Of a stretch of DNA of 64,000 bases, positions 7,975 to 16,454 are shown in pieces (position 1 is the stretch's first letter; each line of letters begins with the position of its first letter). The stretch lies in assembly GCA_019637435.1 (NCBI GenBank), contig JAHBVO010000003.1:434001-498000 (forward strand). Reading direction: 5' to 3'. Both the position numbers and the translations under genes were made by a program. This DNA comes from Candidatus Obscuribacterales bacterium. Its GTDB lineage: Bacteria; Cyanobacteriota; Vampirovibrionia; Obscuribacterales; Obscuribacteraceae. The notes under the pieces are model-generated. The model saw only the letters and a program-made list of their open reading frames with translations, made no database searches and was not told where the DNA came from.

Positions 7975-9035
7975 TGTTTCCTTCCCTTCTCGACTCTGTT
8001 GAGAAGACCGACCTCGTCCAGGAACACGTCCTGGTCGATGGTTTCTGGCGTGCCGCCGGCCTGCTCCGAGACGATGGTTGTGCCCGCGGCGTCGTAAGTC
8101 GTGGTTTTCACGACCTTGTCGCCCACATCGAGCTGTTTCACTGTTGCGAGGGTGCCGTCCGCGCGGAACTGTTGAACTGCGCTGACGATGCCGCGGTCGT
8201 CGTCGATGAGATAGACGCGAGTGATCCGGCCGGTTTCGAGCGAGTACTCTTCCACCTTCACCATGCCCCAGCCCTTGTAGTACTGGCGCAGGCGGAGCTT
8301 GCCTGACTCGGGCGCGTAAACTTCACGCACCTTTGCCTGCAAGTTGCCGGTGAGCTTGAACAGGAGCTTGCCCGAAGGCGTGAAGCCCTCGCCCTCCTGT
8401 TCGCCGTCGAGGCGGGTTGTCTTGGAACGGTACTTGAGCGAGCCGTCGTCCCAGAGCATCTCTTCCCAGCTGTCGCCGTTCGCCTTGAAGATACTGCGGC
8501 TGGTGACCTTTCCGTTGCTGTACATGCTTGTGACAGCGTCGGCGTTGTCGAGGATCTTGCGCTCCATCTGGAGATTGCCCTCGCGATCGTACTGGCGCAC
8601 TTCCGCCGGCACCAGCCCATCTTCGGTGTTGATGGTTTCGGTGCTGATCTTGCCGTTGTTCGGCCAGAAAGTCCGCTCCGCCCGGAACGTGAGTTCATCA
8701 CCGTTCCAGAGCTTGTGAAGCACGAGGATTTTGCCGTCATAGGTGAACTGCTTCTCCTCGACGGTTCCGTCCTCGATGCTGCGTTGCTTCGAATGAATCA
8801 GAGCACCGCGCTCGTTCCACTCGTTGAGGGAGATGACGGTCGTGCCGTCGTCGCCGAATTCGACTCGCGAGGCGAGCTTGCCGTTGGGGTAGCGCACCTC
8901 TTTGGACGCTACTGTGCCGTCCCACCAGCGCGTTTCCACGCCCCGAGGGTCAGCTGTCACACCCTTGTGGATGAGGGTGGCGAAAACAAATGCTAGCATC
9001 AGAGCGCCCGTGAAGGCGCACCATTTCAGCGTCAT
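7971..9035 (-). CDS. YwqK/MORN-like beta-repeat protein inside the MoxR operon
   Basis: A 354-residue protein with an N-terminal membrane anchor or uncleaved signal (WCAFTGALMLAFVFATLI) followed by about 12 short repeats of the form 'YxNGKLxSRxEFxDDGT' (for example RYPNGKLASRVEF, WDDGSLKYRSKT, RADGTLATVKQL). These resemble the YwqK/toxin-antitoxin MORN_2 repeats. A start at 9050 (MRRHIM) overlaps the previous stop, but it contains the AGGAGG that serves the ATG at 9035, so 9035 is chosen. I know of no such protein as a standard member of Bat or Mxa operons, and its job there is unknown. It is probably extracytoplasmic, alongside the VWA domains' partners. Confidence 0.8.
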   Translation of the reverse strand: MTLKWCAFTGALMLAFVFATLIHKGVTADPRGVETRWWDGTVASKEVRYPNGKLASRVEFGDDGTTVISLNEWNERGALIHSKQRSIEDGTVEEKQFTYDGKILVLHKLWNGDELTFRAERTFWPNNGKISTETINTEDGLVPAEVRQYDREGNLQMERKILDNADAVTSMYSNGKVTSRSIFKANGDSWEEMLWDDGSLKYRSKTTRLDGEQEGEGFTPSGKLLFKLTGNLQAKVREVYAPESGKLRLRQYYKGWGMVKVEEYSLETGRITRVYLIDDDRGIVSAVQQFRADGTLATVKQLDVGDKVVKTTTYDAAGTTIVSEQAGGTPETIDQDVFLDEVGLLNRVEKGRKQ

Positions 9036-9046
9036 GATATGCCTCC

Positions 9047-9970
9047 TCATCGGGTGGGAGCCTGAAGTTGTGTGAGTACGCGGGTTGAGGCGGTGTCGCC
9101 CTCCTCGGTGCTCACGTTGATGGCGGTGGCGCGGCAGTCTTTCAGCCGCTCCATCACCTGGATCTGGCGTGCTTCCGCGGCGGCCTTATGGCGCGCAGCG
9201 GTTTTCTTCGTGACCCAGAGGTCGCGAACAACGCCGCCGGCATCCTGCACCGTGTAGAGAACGGGCAGCCAGCCGACCTTGGGCAGCTCGCGTTCGAGCT
9301 TGTCCTGCACGAACATGGCGATCACCCGGTGTCTGCGCCCAGCGCGCTTGAGCGCCTCCCAGTCGGCTTCCGTCGTGTTGATGAAATCGCTGACGACGAA
9401 AACGATGGACGGGCTGCGCGGCAGGAGCGCGAGCCCCTTCGCCAGTCCGCTGTGATTGTCCGGGCGGACCGTGTGCTGCGACTTGAGCGTATGCAGGATG
9501 ACGGGAAGCATCATCGAGGCGGGTGAACCGCTCTTGACGCGCCGCTCCACACCCCATTGCGAGTATGTCACCAGTGCGATCGGATCGTGCGTCGTGGCGA
9601 GGGAGCGAACGCCGCACGCCGCCAGTTCCGCTGCGAGCACGCGTTTGGTCACGCGGCTGCTTCCGAAGTTCATGGTGGGCGAAACGTCGCAGAGAATCGT
9701 GCTCTTCACATGCGATTCTTCTTTGAACAGCGCCACCAGTATCTGCTGACCGCCCGTCAGAGCGGTCGCATTCCAATCGATCGTGCGCGGGTCGTCGCCG
9801 GGCACGTAGAGTTCGTGACCGTCGAAGTCGTCGCCTTCACCGCGGTGGATGGAACGCCTGTCGCCAGGAAGCCGCTGATGCGACTTCATTCTGCCGACGG
9901 GAATCTCCACTGCAGCTACTCGGCGTGCGATCTCGCGAACGATCCCCATTGTTTGAGGGTCGGTTTGCAT
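9047..9970 (-). CDS. DUF58 protein (MxaS/YeaD2-like), partner of MoxR
   Basis: A 307-residue DUF58 protein. The family motif is plain: LYVPGDDPRTIDWNATA (about residues 54-70), followed by a VWA-like fold with CDVSPTMNFGSSR (a DxSxS-like MIDAS in which the last Ser is shifted) and a later VVSDFINT. DUF58 genes almost always follow moxR, as here. The start is ATG 9970, eight bases after GGAG; a GTG at 9976 is in frame but badly spaced. There is no membrane segment, so the protein is cytosolic and probably bridges the ATPase and the membrane VWA proteins. Confidence 0.9.
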   Translation of the reverse strand: MQTDPQTMGIVREIARRVAAVEIPVGRMKSHQRLPGDRRSIHRGEGDDFDGHELYVPGDDPRTIDWNATALTGGQQILVALFKEESHVKSTILCDVSPTMNFGSSRVTKRVLAAELAACGVRSLATTHDPIALVTYSQWGVERRVKSGSPASMMLPVILHTLKSQHTVRPDNHSGLAKGLALLPRSPSIVFVVSDFINTTEADWEALKRAGRRHRVIAMFVQDKLERELPKVGWLPVLYTVQDAGGVVRDLWVTKKTAARHKAAAEARQIQVMERLKDCRATAINVSTEEGDTASTRVLTQLQAPTR

Positions 9971-10015
9971 GAGCACATCTCCGTTTAGCTAATAAGAAAA
10001 CACCCGAAGGCGCTC

Positions 10016-11047
10016 TCAGGCAGCCTTGGGAGCGTACTGGTCGGTGTCCTTCGAGAACTTGACGTTCTCGACGATCTTCTCGATCACCGAGTCCGACTTG
10101 GTACCGTTGGCGGTGGCTTCGAAGGTGAGGGCGACGCGATGGCGCAGGGTCGGCAGCACGACTTCCTGGATGTCCTCCGGGGTGACGAACGCGCGGCCCT
10201 TGATGGCGGCGAGAACGCGGGCCAGACCGCGGATGGAGAGCTGACCGCGCACGGAGCTGCCGACTTCGATCAGGTTGTTGAACTTGGAGTCCGCCTTCAC
10301 GATAGCCGCGTGCTCTTCGAGACCCGGACGGGTCGCGCGCACCAGGGCGACGATGTACTGCATGGCGGCGGGCGAGACGTAGACGCCCTTCTTGATGAGC
10401 TGGCGCAGCTCGATGACTTCTTCGATCGAAATCACCTGCTTCACGACGTCCTGCGGATCGCGGCTGTCGAGCGCCTCGTTGGCGAGGATCAGCTCTTCGT
10501 CCGCGGCCGAGGCGTAAGGGACGACCAGTTTCATGGCGAAGCGGTCGACGGCGGCTTCCGGCAGTGGATAGACGCCTTCCTGCTCGACCGGGTTCTGCGT
10601 CGCCATGACGAAGTACGGGTCGGGCAGGACGATCTCCTGGCCGGAGATGTAGATGCGCCGCTCCTGCATCGAGGAGAGCACGGACGAAAGGGTCTTGCCC
10701 GGGGCGCGGTTGATTTCGTCGATCAGGACGAAGTTCTTGCCGCTGAGCGGACCTTCTTCGGTGACGAAGGCGGCCATGCCCGGGTTCCAGACCTTGACGC
10801 CGACGAGATCCATCGGCTTGACGTCGGCGGTCATCTGAACGCGAACGCTCTTCGAGTTCTTGACCGACCGCTGGAACACCTCGACGAACAGCGACTTGGC
10901 CGTGCCGGGGAGACCTTCGAGGAGGACGTGCTGATCGGCGAGCATGGACGCGATCGAAAGCCGCTTGACGCTGGCGTATCCGATGACGACCTTGTCCATT
11001 TCGGCGGTCAGGCGAGAAAACGAGTCACAGACATTCTGAGTAATCAT
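10016..11047 (-). CDS. MoxR-family AAA+ ATPase
   Basis: A 343-residue MoxR-type AAA+ ATPase. It has Walker A GLPGTAKS (45-52), Walker B VLIDEINRAPGK (about 103-114), sensor 1 in VMATQNP and the MoxR signature QEGVYPLPEAAVDRFAMKL. The lid region contains RATRP and the typical 'GSSVRGQLSIRGLARVLAAIKGRAFVTPEDI' pattern. MoxR proteins act as chaperone-like ATPases with VWA partners to assemble or activate protein complexes, for instance metal or cofactor insertion in methanol dehydrogenase. The start MITQNV at 11047 has GAGG six bases upstream; the reading frame continues upstream through the hairpin-rich leader but without a start signal. It is the first gene of the seven-gene operon. Confidence 0.95.
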   Translation of the reverse strand: MITQNVCDSFSRLTAEMDKVVIGYASVKRLSIASMLADQHVLLEGLPGTAKSLFVEVFQRSVKNSKSVRVQMTADVKPMDLVGVKVWNPGMAAFVTEEGPLSGKNFVLIDEINRAPGKTLSSVLSSMQERRIYISGQEIVLPDPYFVMATQNPVEQEGVYPLPEAAVDRFAMKLVVPYASAADEELILANEALDSRDPQDVVKQVISIEEVIELRQLIKKGVYVSPAAMQYIVALVRATRPGLEEHAAIVKADSKFNNLIEVGSSVRGQLSIRGLARVLAAIKGRAFVTPEDIQEVVLPTLRHRVALTFEATANGTKSDSVIEKIVENVKFSKDTDQYAPKAA

Positions 11048-11089
11048 TGCTAAGCCTCGGTTTTGGGTGCGTTGCGCTACCCGGTTAAC

Positions 11090-11190
11090 GATGTGGAGGT
11101 CTTGCGACCTCGTGCGATGAGAACGAGATTTTGGAACCTCGTGATGCGACGAGGTCTGGTGACCTCGGGACGTGCAAGGTTGTGGGCCTT
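11090..11190 (-). promoter_or_regulatory. Hairpin-rich leader in front of the MoxR operon
   Basis: Within 100 bases before the operon there are two near-identical small hairpins, GAGGTC-TTGC-GACCTC (about 11096-11111) and GAGGTC-TGGT-GACCTC (about 11151-11166), plus a third pairing of ACGAG with CTCGT between them and AAGG/CCTT near 11178-11192. The repeated stems could form a structured 5' UTR or be operator half-sites. No known riboswitch is recognised. Confidence 0.45.
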
Positions 11191-11199
11191 GTGCGAAGA

Positions 11200-12300
11200 G
11201 CATGTCGAAAACCGACGCCAGCCAGGGGTGTGAACCATTTGGCTGACGTGATCGAAACCGCCTGCTGCGCTGCTGGCGCAGACAGTCGGGCTGCGTAAGT
11301 AAACTCGGCCGTCTGGAACAGCCGGAAGCTTCGTCGTCCTCTGCGATGTCCTCTGGATAGGTGCTCAGCCGACCCGCGCGCGGTTTAGCGTGCGTGGCGT
11401 CAGATACCCATAGTCGAAACCATTAGCGTTGTCGAAAAGCTCCAGCCGGGCTGCGCCGCAATACTCACGTACAGTTAGCGCTGAGGGCTGGGTGTTCGAA
11501 CTACTCTTGGTTTTGGAAGACGTTACGCGGAAAGGAGAGACGGAAGAGACAAAATGAAAGTAGTTGCAAAGAGGTGAAATCTGCAATGAGTTGATTGATA
11601 AGTTTCAAAGTGTAATCCCGGTCTAATAAAACTGCTAACGCCTCGCTGGTCTTGACTACTAGTAATTCAAGAGCTGTTTTGGGTTTTGCTGGGTTGTCAA
11701 CGTGATCTAAAACTGAGGATCTTGCTGGGTCATAAGGCTCGCGCTAGTTTGGACCGTCATTTTCGGCTTGATCTGTTTAAATCGGCTAAGGGGCAGAGTC
11801 TTCGCTCTCTGGGCGCGGAGGAGAATCGACTTTTCGCTTTGCGTTCAGGTGCGACGAGACAGTTCTAATTTCGACGGAAAATTCATTGCCGGGTGAATCC
11901 GCTATTGAACGAACTGCGCGAGTCTTGTCCAACGAGTTGAAACGTATTTGAAGTGCACAACTGGTCGGAGTTTGCGGTGCTGTAACGGATTTTTGCGGGC
12001 TGTGCTTTGCAAAACTTTGTCTCCGTTCGGTCCCTAAACTCATAAGAGCTTCTGCTAGTAATATTCATCAGCCAAATCGTTCTTTTGACTTCAAATCTCG
12101 GAAAACCTACCAACCAGCAGACTTTAGAAAAACTCCGCCCGAGCTTTCGTGCTCTCGAGGGAATCGGTCTGCACTATTGGTGGTGGCATCGACGCTCGGA
12201 TTTGATGAGCTGGGGAACGTTCTGCGTTCGCTCGTAGCTCGTCGTTTTCCGCGATGTCTCCTTGATAACGAGTCTGGACGACTGGTTGACCCCCGTAAAC
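11200..12300. other. About 1.1 kb without a supported gene
   Basis: Short open frames occur on both strands (for example 11686-11868 plus and 11786-12043 minus), but none has a Shine-Dalgarno site, a plausible protein composition or a relationship to its neighbours. The segment probably holds the promoters of the divergently placed MoxR operon (minus) and the 12323 gene (plus). It is rather AT-rich between 11,560 and 12,080. Confidence 0.5.
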
Positions 12301-12322
12301 CTGTAAAACTAGGAGACACACC

Positions 12323-12529
12323 ATGTCGAAGAATCCGCTCGAAGGCCGTGGTCGCGCCGAAGAGGAGCGTTGGGCTCGTGAGCAGGACGCTCGTGCGATC
12401 GAGGAGATGAAGAAGAAGGACGCCGCCAAGAACGGCGGTGCCGAGCCGGACAAGAAGAAGGGCTGCGGCTGCGGCGGCAAGCGCAAGCAGGCCGACGGCA
12501 AGTGCCCCTGCGGTTCGTGCGGCAGCTGA
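12323..12529 (+). CDS. Small protein: IF1-like helix plus Cys-rich tail
   Basis: A 68-residue protein. ATG 12323 follows AGGAG with good spacing. The N-terminal half is a charged helix containing RAEEERWAREQDARAIEEMK, which follows the spacing of the mitochondrial-type ATPase inhibitor IF1 (AEEER-x2-R-x-Q...KK). The C-terminal half has six cysteines in GCGCGG and CPCGSCG, likely to bind a metal such as zinc. I base the IF1 comparison on remembered IF1 sequences, not on an alignment. Some bacterial proteins combine an IF1-like helix with a zinc finger, so the combination is plausible. An alternative is a simple metal-binding small protein with a coiled-coil helix. It precedes an unknown gene at 12641 on the same strand. 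Confidence 0.8.
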   Translation: MSKNPLEGRGRAEEERWAREQDARAIEEMKKKDAAKNGGAEPDKKKGCGCGGKRKQADGKCPCGSCGS

Positions 12530-12640
12530 TTTGCTGCTGACTGAGTGAGCTCGAGCGCCTGGAGCTGGTTGCGACAAAGTCGTGATTGGTTTCAGGCGCA
12601 GAGCTTCGCTCCGAGAAAGTGAAAAGTAGGAATTAGGACA

Positions 12641-13114
12641 ATGTCCGCCAAGAATGTGCATGCCAACAAGGCGTTTCAGGCGAGCCTGGAGCGCGTCAAT
12701 GGCGTGCTAGAGAATCCGACCAAGCGTTTTCGTGCGTCGGGTCCTCGCAGTAAGTTAGCGTTCATCGGCATGCAGCTGGTTGCTTCGCAGCTAGCCTTGT
12801 TTGCCGCCGAACTGTCCTTACTGACTGATGAAGTCGAGATGCAGCTGGTCAACGAGCGCAAGGCGACCATTCGCCGTGAGCTGGTTGTTCCCGAAGTTGC
12901 ATTCGAGGCGTTTGCCACGATGCTGCTGAAGGCAGACGGCGCGCTCAAGACGAGCCCTGGCAGCAAAGATAAGAATCTCATCGGCACGTATCGCGTCCCC
13001 GTCGTTCTCGACGTCGCCGCGCTCAAGAATGCCGAAGCCTTCATGCAGGAGATGCGTGCGCTTGTCGACGCTCTCTACGGTGAGGGTATCGAAACGTTGG
13101 ATAAAATCAGCTGA
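12641..13114 (+). CDS. Hypothetical helical protein
   Basis: A 157-residue protein not recognised as any family. The start at ATG 12641 follows AGGA (TTAGGACA) and codon choice matches the neighbours. It looks soluble and mainly helical, with a basic N-terminus (KAFQASLERVNGVLENPTKRFRASGPRSK), a mildly hydrophobic helix (FIGMQLVASQLALFAAELSLL, about 45-66) and a C-terminal helix (FMQEMRALVDALYGEGIETLDKI). It lies 111 bases after the Cys-rich small gene and ends in a strong terminator, so the two may form one transcript. Confidence 0.75.
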   Translation: MSAKNVHANKAFQASLERVNGVLENPTKRFRASGPRSKLAFIGMQLVASQLALFAAELSLLTDEVEMQLVNERKATIRRELVVPEVAFEAFATMLLKADGALKTSPGSKDKNLIGTYRVPVVLDVAALKNAEAFMQEMRALVDALYGEGIETLDKIS

Positions 13115-13139
13115 CCAAGCGTCGGTTGATTGATGATTC

Positions 13140-13188
13140 GCGGTGAGGATGCGCGCGCAAACGGCGTCTTCACCGCCTTTTCTTTATT
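13140..13188 (+). terminator. Rho-independent terminator after the 12641 gene
   Basis: GCGGTGAGGATGC pairs with GCGTCTTCACCGC (13 bp with G-U wobbles) and is followed by CTTTTCTTTATT, about 25 bases past the stop at 13114. Confidence 0.8.
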
Positions 13189-13270
13189 GGGCTTGGGCGA
13201 GGTTCAACTATCGAAAGTAGCGGAGCGCTCGACCTCTGTTGATCGGGGTGTGATTGGAGGACCCAAGCGG

Positions 13271-13660
13271 GATTCAAGTGTCCAAGCGGTTCGCTGCAAA
13301 TTAGATTGCGGGATTAGCGGCAAAAGCTGCAAACCAATTTGCAAGCGCCTGATTTAGGACCCAAACTAGCCCGATTCAAGTATCCAAGCCGGTCGCTGCA
13401 AATTTGATTGCAGGATTAGCGGCAAAAGCTGCAAACCAATTTGCAGGCGCTCGATTTAGGGCCCAAACTAGCCCGATTCAAGTATCCAAGCCGGTCGCTG
13501 CAAATTTGATTGCAGGATTAGCGGCAAAAGCTGCAAACCAATTTGCAAGCGCCTGATTTAGGACCCAAACTAGCCCGATTCAAGCATCCAAGCCGGTCGC
13601 TGCAAATTTGATTGCAGGATTAGCGGCAAAAGCTGCAAACCAATTTGCAGGCGCTCGATA
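13271..13660 (+). repeat. 102-bp tandem repeat array, four copies (left array)
   Basis: GATTCAAG recurs at 13271, 13373, 13475 and 13577, an exact 102-base period; the last copy is cut short at about 13660. Each unit has two hairpin-forming palindromes: CTGCAAATTTGATTGCAG (6-bp stem) and CTGCAAACCAATTTGCAG (7-bp stem, 4-base loop), about 33 bases apart start to start, separated by GGCAAAAG. Copies differ by a few bases. An inverted array of the same period and core is at 16455-16918. In the frame corresponding to the right array's open frame, some copies here carry TGA stops, so the array is not coding. Confidence 0.93.
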
Positions 13661-14134
13661 GCGGAAGAGAAGTGTGATATCGAAAGGCATTAAGTCGACC
13701 AGATTGGTCGATAATTGTCGGCTGGCCGAGCTCCCGCTAATTGTCAAGAATTTGAGTTTCGCCATATTATCCAAAGCACCAGAGCCCACGACATGAGCTC
13801 TGACGCCGTTCGTTTCATGGGGCTAACGTTCAAGGGCGGGTGGAATGAGCTTTTCCAGCCCTGGAAAGGGTGGTGTTTTGCGGTCGGCGCTGGTAGGTTC
13901 GAATCAACTCTATTATTCGTTGCCTAATGAACCCAGGTTTTCTTTAAACGAATATCGCTGCGCTGCACAATTCGGATTAGATTTTTCGCTGAGACGCGAG
14001 GAGAAACAACCCGTTTTGCGATACCGAATTTTGGTATTACTGGCGGTGCTGGTCGCGGCAAGAGTTGAATTGCGGGTTCGCTATTGTTTCACGGACAGCG
14101 GCATGGTGCCGCTGTTGTAGTTCGGAGATTTGTT
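13661..14134. other. No supported gene between the left array and the glycosidase gene
   Basis: Short plus-strand frames at 13715-13927 and 13845-14120 have no ribosome-binding site and no plausible protein features. The region probably contains the promoter for the gene starting at 14135; I could not pick a convincing -35/-10 pair. Confidence 0.45.
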
Positions 14135-15190
14135 ATGACCAAGAAGAACAACATCGCTGTTTCCGCCACCGTCGCCCGTCTCGGCGTGGTGCTTGAGCCC
14201 GATGGCAGCATCGAGGAAGCGGAAGGGATTCTGAATCCCGCTTGCAGTCGCAGTCGCGACGGCGAACTTATCATTTACTCTCGCAGTGTCGAGAAGGGCA
14301 ACATCTCGCGCGTCGGTCTCATCACCGCCTCCGAGGAAAACGGCAAGTTGTCGGTCAATCGTCGCGGTTACGCGTTGGTGCCCGAGGCTGATTATGAGCT
14401 GCGTTCGAAGCCCGGCGGTCAGGGTGTCGAAGATTGTCGCGTCACTTTCGTGCCGGCTCTCGACCTCTATCTCATGGCGTATACCGCTTTTGGAAATGAC
14501 GGACCGCGTGTCGCGGCTGCCATTTCCAAAGATGGTTTCAACTGGGAGCGGCTCGGACCGATGCACTTCCCGCGTCTGCGCAACTGTGCGCTCGACGACA
14601 AGGATGCGGCGTTCTTTCCGGAACCGGTGCTTTCGCCCTCCGGCGAGCTCTGCATCGCGATGTATCACCGCCCGATGGTGTTCCTGCCTGACGTCAGTGA
14701 CAGCGTGACTGCGGCTCTGAGCCTGCCGAGGCGCAAGCGTCAGTGCATGCGCATCGCGTACATCTCGTTCGACGCGGTGAAGCGCGACATCAAAAACCTG
14801 ACTAAGGTCAAGTCGTCGCGTCTGTTGCTGCCACCGAATCGCAAGTGGGGCTCGCTGAAGAACGGCGCCGGCACTCCGCCCGTGCGCACTTCGCTCGGCT
14901 GGCTGTCCGTCATGCACGGCGTCGACGCTGTGCCCAAGGGCGACGGCAAGTGGTCGATGCGCTACAGCGCCGGTCTCGTGATTCACGACATCGAGCGCCC
15001 TGACCGCATCATCTACGAATCGCCGGAGCCGCTTTTCTTCCCGGAAACTCCGGAAGAGCTGACCGGTGTCGTCAACAACGTCGTCTTCCCGACCGGCATC
15101 GACCCGCTGAGTGACAGCGAGTTCGATGTTTATTACGGGATGGCTGACTTCCGCATCGGGCGCGTTCGGCTGACCGTCAAGGCGGGCTGA
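14135..15190 (+). CDS. GH130-like glycosidase/mannoside phosphorylase family protein
   Basis: A 351-residue five-bladed beta-propeller enzyme of the GH130/PH1107-related type. Family features visible are the N-terminal NPACSRSRDGELIIYSRS, the signature GQGVEDCRVTFV (about 95-106, the catalytic Asp lying in the ED pair; most members have EDPR), LMAYTAFGNDGPRVAAAISKDGFNWERLGP, and the repeated DKDAAFFPEPV and NGAGTPPV blade motifs. Family members phosphorolyse or hydrolyse beta-mannosides; the substrate cannot be told from sequence. ATG 14135 follows GGAG by eight bases. There is no signal peptide, so it is cytosolic. It stands alone with its own terminator, between the left 102-bp array and the PLD-HTH gene. 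Confidence 0.85.
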   Translation: MTKKNNIAVSATVARLGVVLEPDGSIEEAEGILNPACSRSRDGELIIYSRSVEKGNISRVGLITASEENGKLSVNRRGYALVPEADYELRSKPGGQGVEDCRVTFVPALDLYLMAYTAFGNDGPRVAAAISKDGFNWERLGPMHFPRLRNCALDDKDAAFFPEPVLSPSGELCIAMYHRPMVFLPDVSDSVTAALSLPRRKRQCMRIAYISFDAVKRDIKNLTKVKSSRLLLPPNRKWGSLKNGAGTPPVRTSLGWLSVMHGVDAVPKGDGKWSMRYSAGLVIHDIERPDRIIYESPEPLFFPETPEELTGVVNNVVFPTGIDPLSDSEFDVYYGMADFRIGRVRLTVKAG

Positions 15191-15204
15191 GTAGGCGCGC
15201 ATTG

Positions 15205-15270
15205 ACCAAGAAACACCGGGTAAGGGAGTCGGGCTTGAGAGCTCGATTTGCTTACCCGGTGCTTCTTTCT
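15205..15270 (+). terminator. Rho-independent terminator after the GH130 gene
   Basis: AAGAAACACCGGGTAAG pairs with CTTACCCGGTGCTTCTT across a 26-base loop and is followed by TCTCTT. The stem is also usable on the minus strand, for the gene ending at 15332, only in reverse order, so it chiefly serves the plus strand. Confidence 0.75.
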
Positions 15271-15331
15271 CTTGCGCGCAAGCCAACGAGTCGATGTAGT
15301 AGCGTCAAGGGTTCGAGGTTCGAGATTCGCG

Positions 15332-16195
15332 TTATTTGACTATCGTTGGATTTGAGATCGGCGCGATGATTATGCTAGAAGTTTCCCGCCCAGATTTCTT
15401 TGAACGGCTCGGCGTCCTCTTTTGCGGAAGAGGGTTCAGTGTCGGAACCTCATCCCAGTAGCTTCGCGTGATGTTTAGAACTGCTGCAGCCGTGTCCTCA
15501 GGAACTACTGCAAGCTTTAGATCGAGAGCTTTGAAGACACTCAAGAATGCGTCCATGTGACAGTTTTTCCCTCTCTCCATAGCTCCAATGGTTTGATGCG
15601 GCACTCCGGAAAGCCGCTCTAGGTCGACTTGCGAGAGATTGAGGCGAACGCGCTGCTTCCTAAGCAGCACGCCAAATTGTGTCATGGGAGCGTTGACGCT
15701 GCTGTTGCCCCATAGTTCGTTGTTTTGTTTCATACATTCCTCACAGTAATCTAGATCGAATTTTTCACAAGCTTCCTCGATTTCATCAGGGTCTTCGGTT
15801 CGTCGCATGCACTCAGAAGTGTTGAAATGGCTAAAGACGTTCATGCTCCCGAAGTACATGACGCGTTTGTCGATGAGCACGAACTTGTGGTGAAACTTAC
15901 GTGCATTGAGGTGAAACCTCCATGACCTCAGAATGTCCAGGGACGTTGTGCGGTTTTGTGCGTAGTCGGACTTCAAATCGTCTGGGAGCGCTTCTTCCAT
16001 TGTGCCAACGGATTGTGTCGTTAGGCACGATGCCACCCCTCTGTCTTTGAGAGAACTGAATAGTCGAGAACCATCGGCGAGCCGCCTCGGATGCAGAAAT
16101 GGGCTGTGGATAATCAATCGAGATCTAATGCCAGGCAGGTCTGCCTTGAACGCGGACCAGAATTCTGCCGAGTTTAAAAGTTCGGCTGTGCGCAT
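15332..16195 (-). CDS. PLD-nuclease-like domain fused to an XRE-type HTH
   Basis: A 287-residue fusion. The N-terminal part (about 1-125) is a phospholipase-D-superfamily domain with one HKD motif: H102-x-K104-x4-D109 followed by G116-S117-x-N119 (FHHKFVLIDKRVMYFGSMN). Single-HKD enzymes such as Nuc dimerise to form the active site. A Cys-rich stretch follows (CEKFDLDYCEECMK), then an XRE helix-turn-helix (about 173-225, LLRKQRVRLNLSQVDLERLSGVPHQTIGAMERGK) and a basic tail. The start MRTAEL at 16195 is supported by AGAGGTG seven bases upstream; a longer frame to 16300 lacks a site. The combination suggests a self-regulated nuclease, as in defence or toxin loci. It lies between two inverted 102-bp repeat arrays. 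Confidence 0.85.
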   Translation of the reverse strand: MRTAELLNSAEFWSAFKADLPGIRSRLIIHSPFLHPRRLADGSRLFSSLKDRGVASCLTTQSVGTMEEALPDDLKSDYAQNRTTSLDILRSWRFHLNARKFHHKFVLIDKRVMYFGSMNVFSHFNTSECMRRTEDPDEIEEACEKFDLDYCEECMKQNNELWGNSSVNAPMTQFGVLLRKQRVRLNLSQVDLERLSGVPHQTIGAMERGKNCHMDAFLSVFKALDLKLAVVPEDTAAAVLNITRSYWDEVPTLNPLPQKRTPSRSKKSGRETSSIIIAPISNPTIVK

Positions 16196-16454
16196 AGAAG
16201 CACCTCTGTTGTGGATAATAGACGCCAGAAACGAGGACTGCGCCTCATTGCTCGGAAGTATGAGGGTAGGGTACGAAAAATTTTGCGGTCGCAGAATCAA
16301 GAATTATTGCCGGAGATGATGATGGGACGCGAGGTTCGAGGCTCGCGCAGTCGTTTTTTTGATGGGCTTGCAGAAATCTACCGAAAAGGCCCATTAATAA
16401 ATTTTGGGCGGTACGGTGGTTGTCGATACTTAGAAACAAGGATAAATGTGTGCC
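16196..16454. other. Leader/intergenic region between PLD-HTH gene and right array
   Basis: About 260 bases without a supported gene. Repeated GAGGTTCGAGGCTCGCG-like sequence (16331-16347) resembles GAGGTTCGAGATTCGCG at 15315-15331, so the PLD-HTH gene is flanked on both sides by a short similar segment. The promoter of the PLD-HTH gene should lie here. Confidence 0.4.

Noticed and set aside
13880-13915. GGTTCGAATC resembling a tRNA T-loop
   Set aside because: No acceptor, D or anticodon stems can be paired around it.
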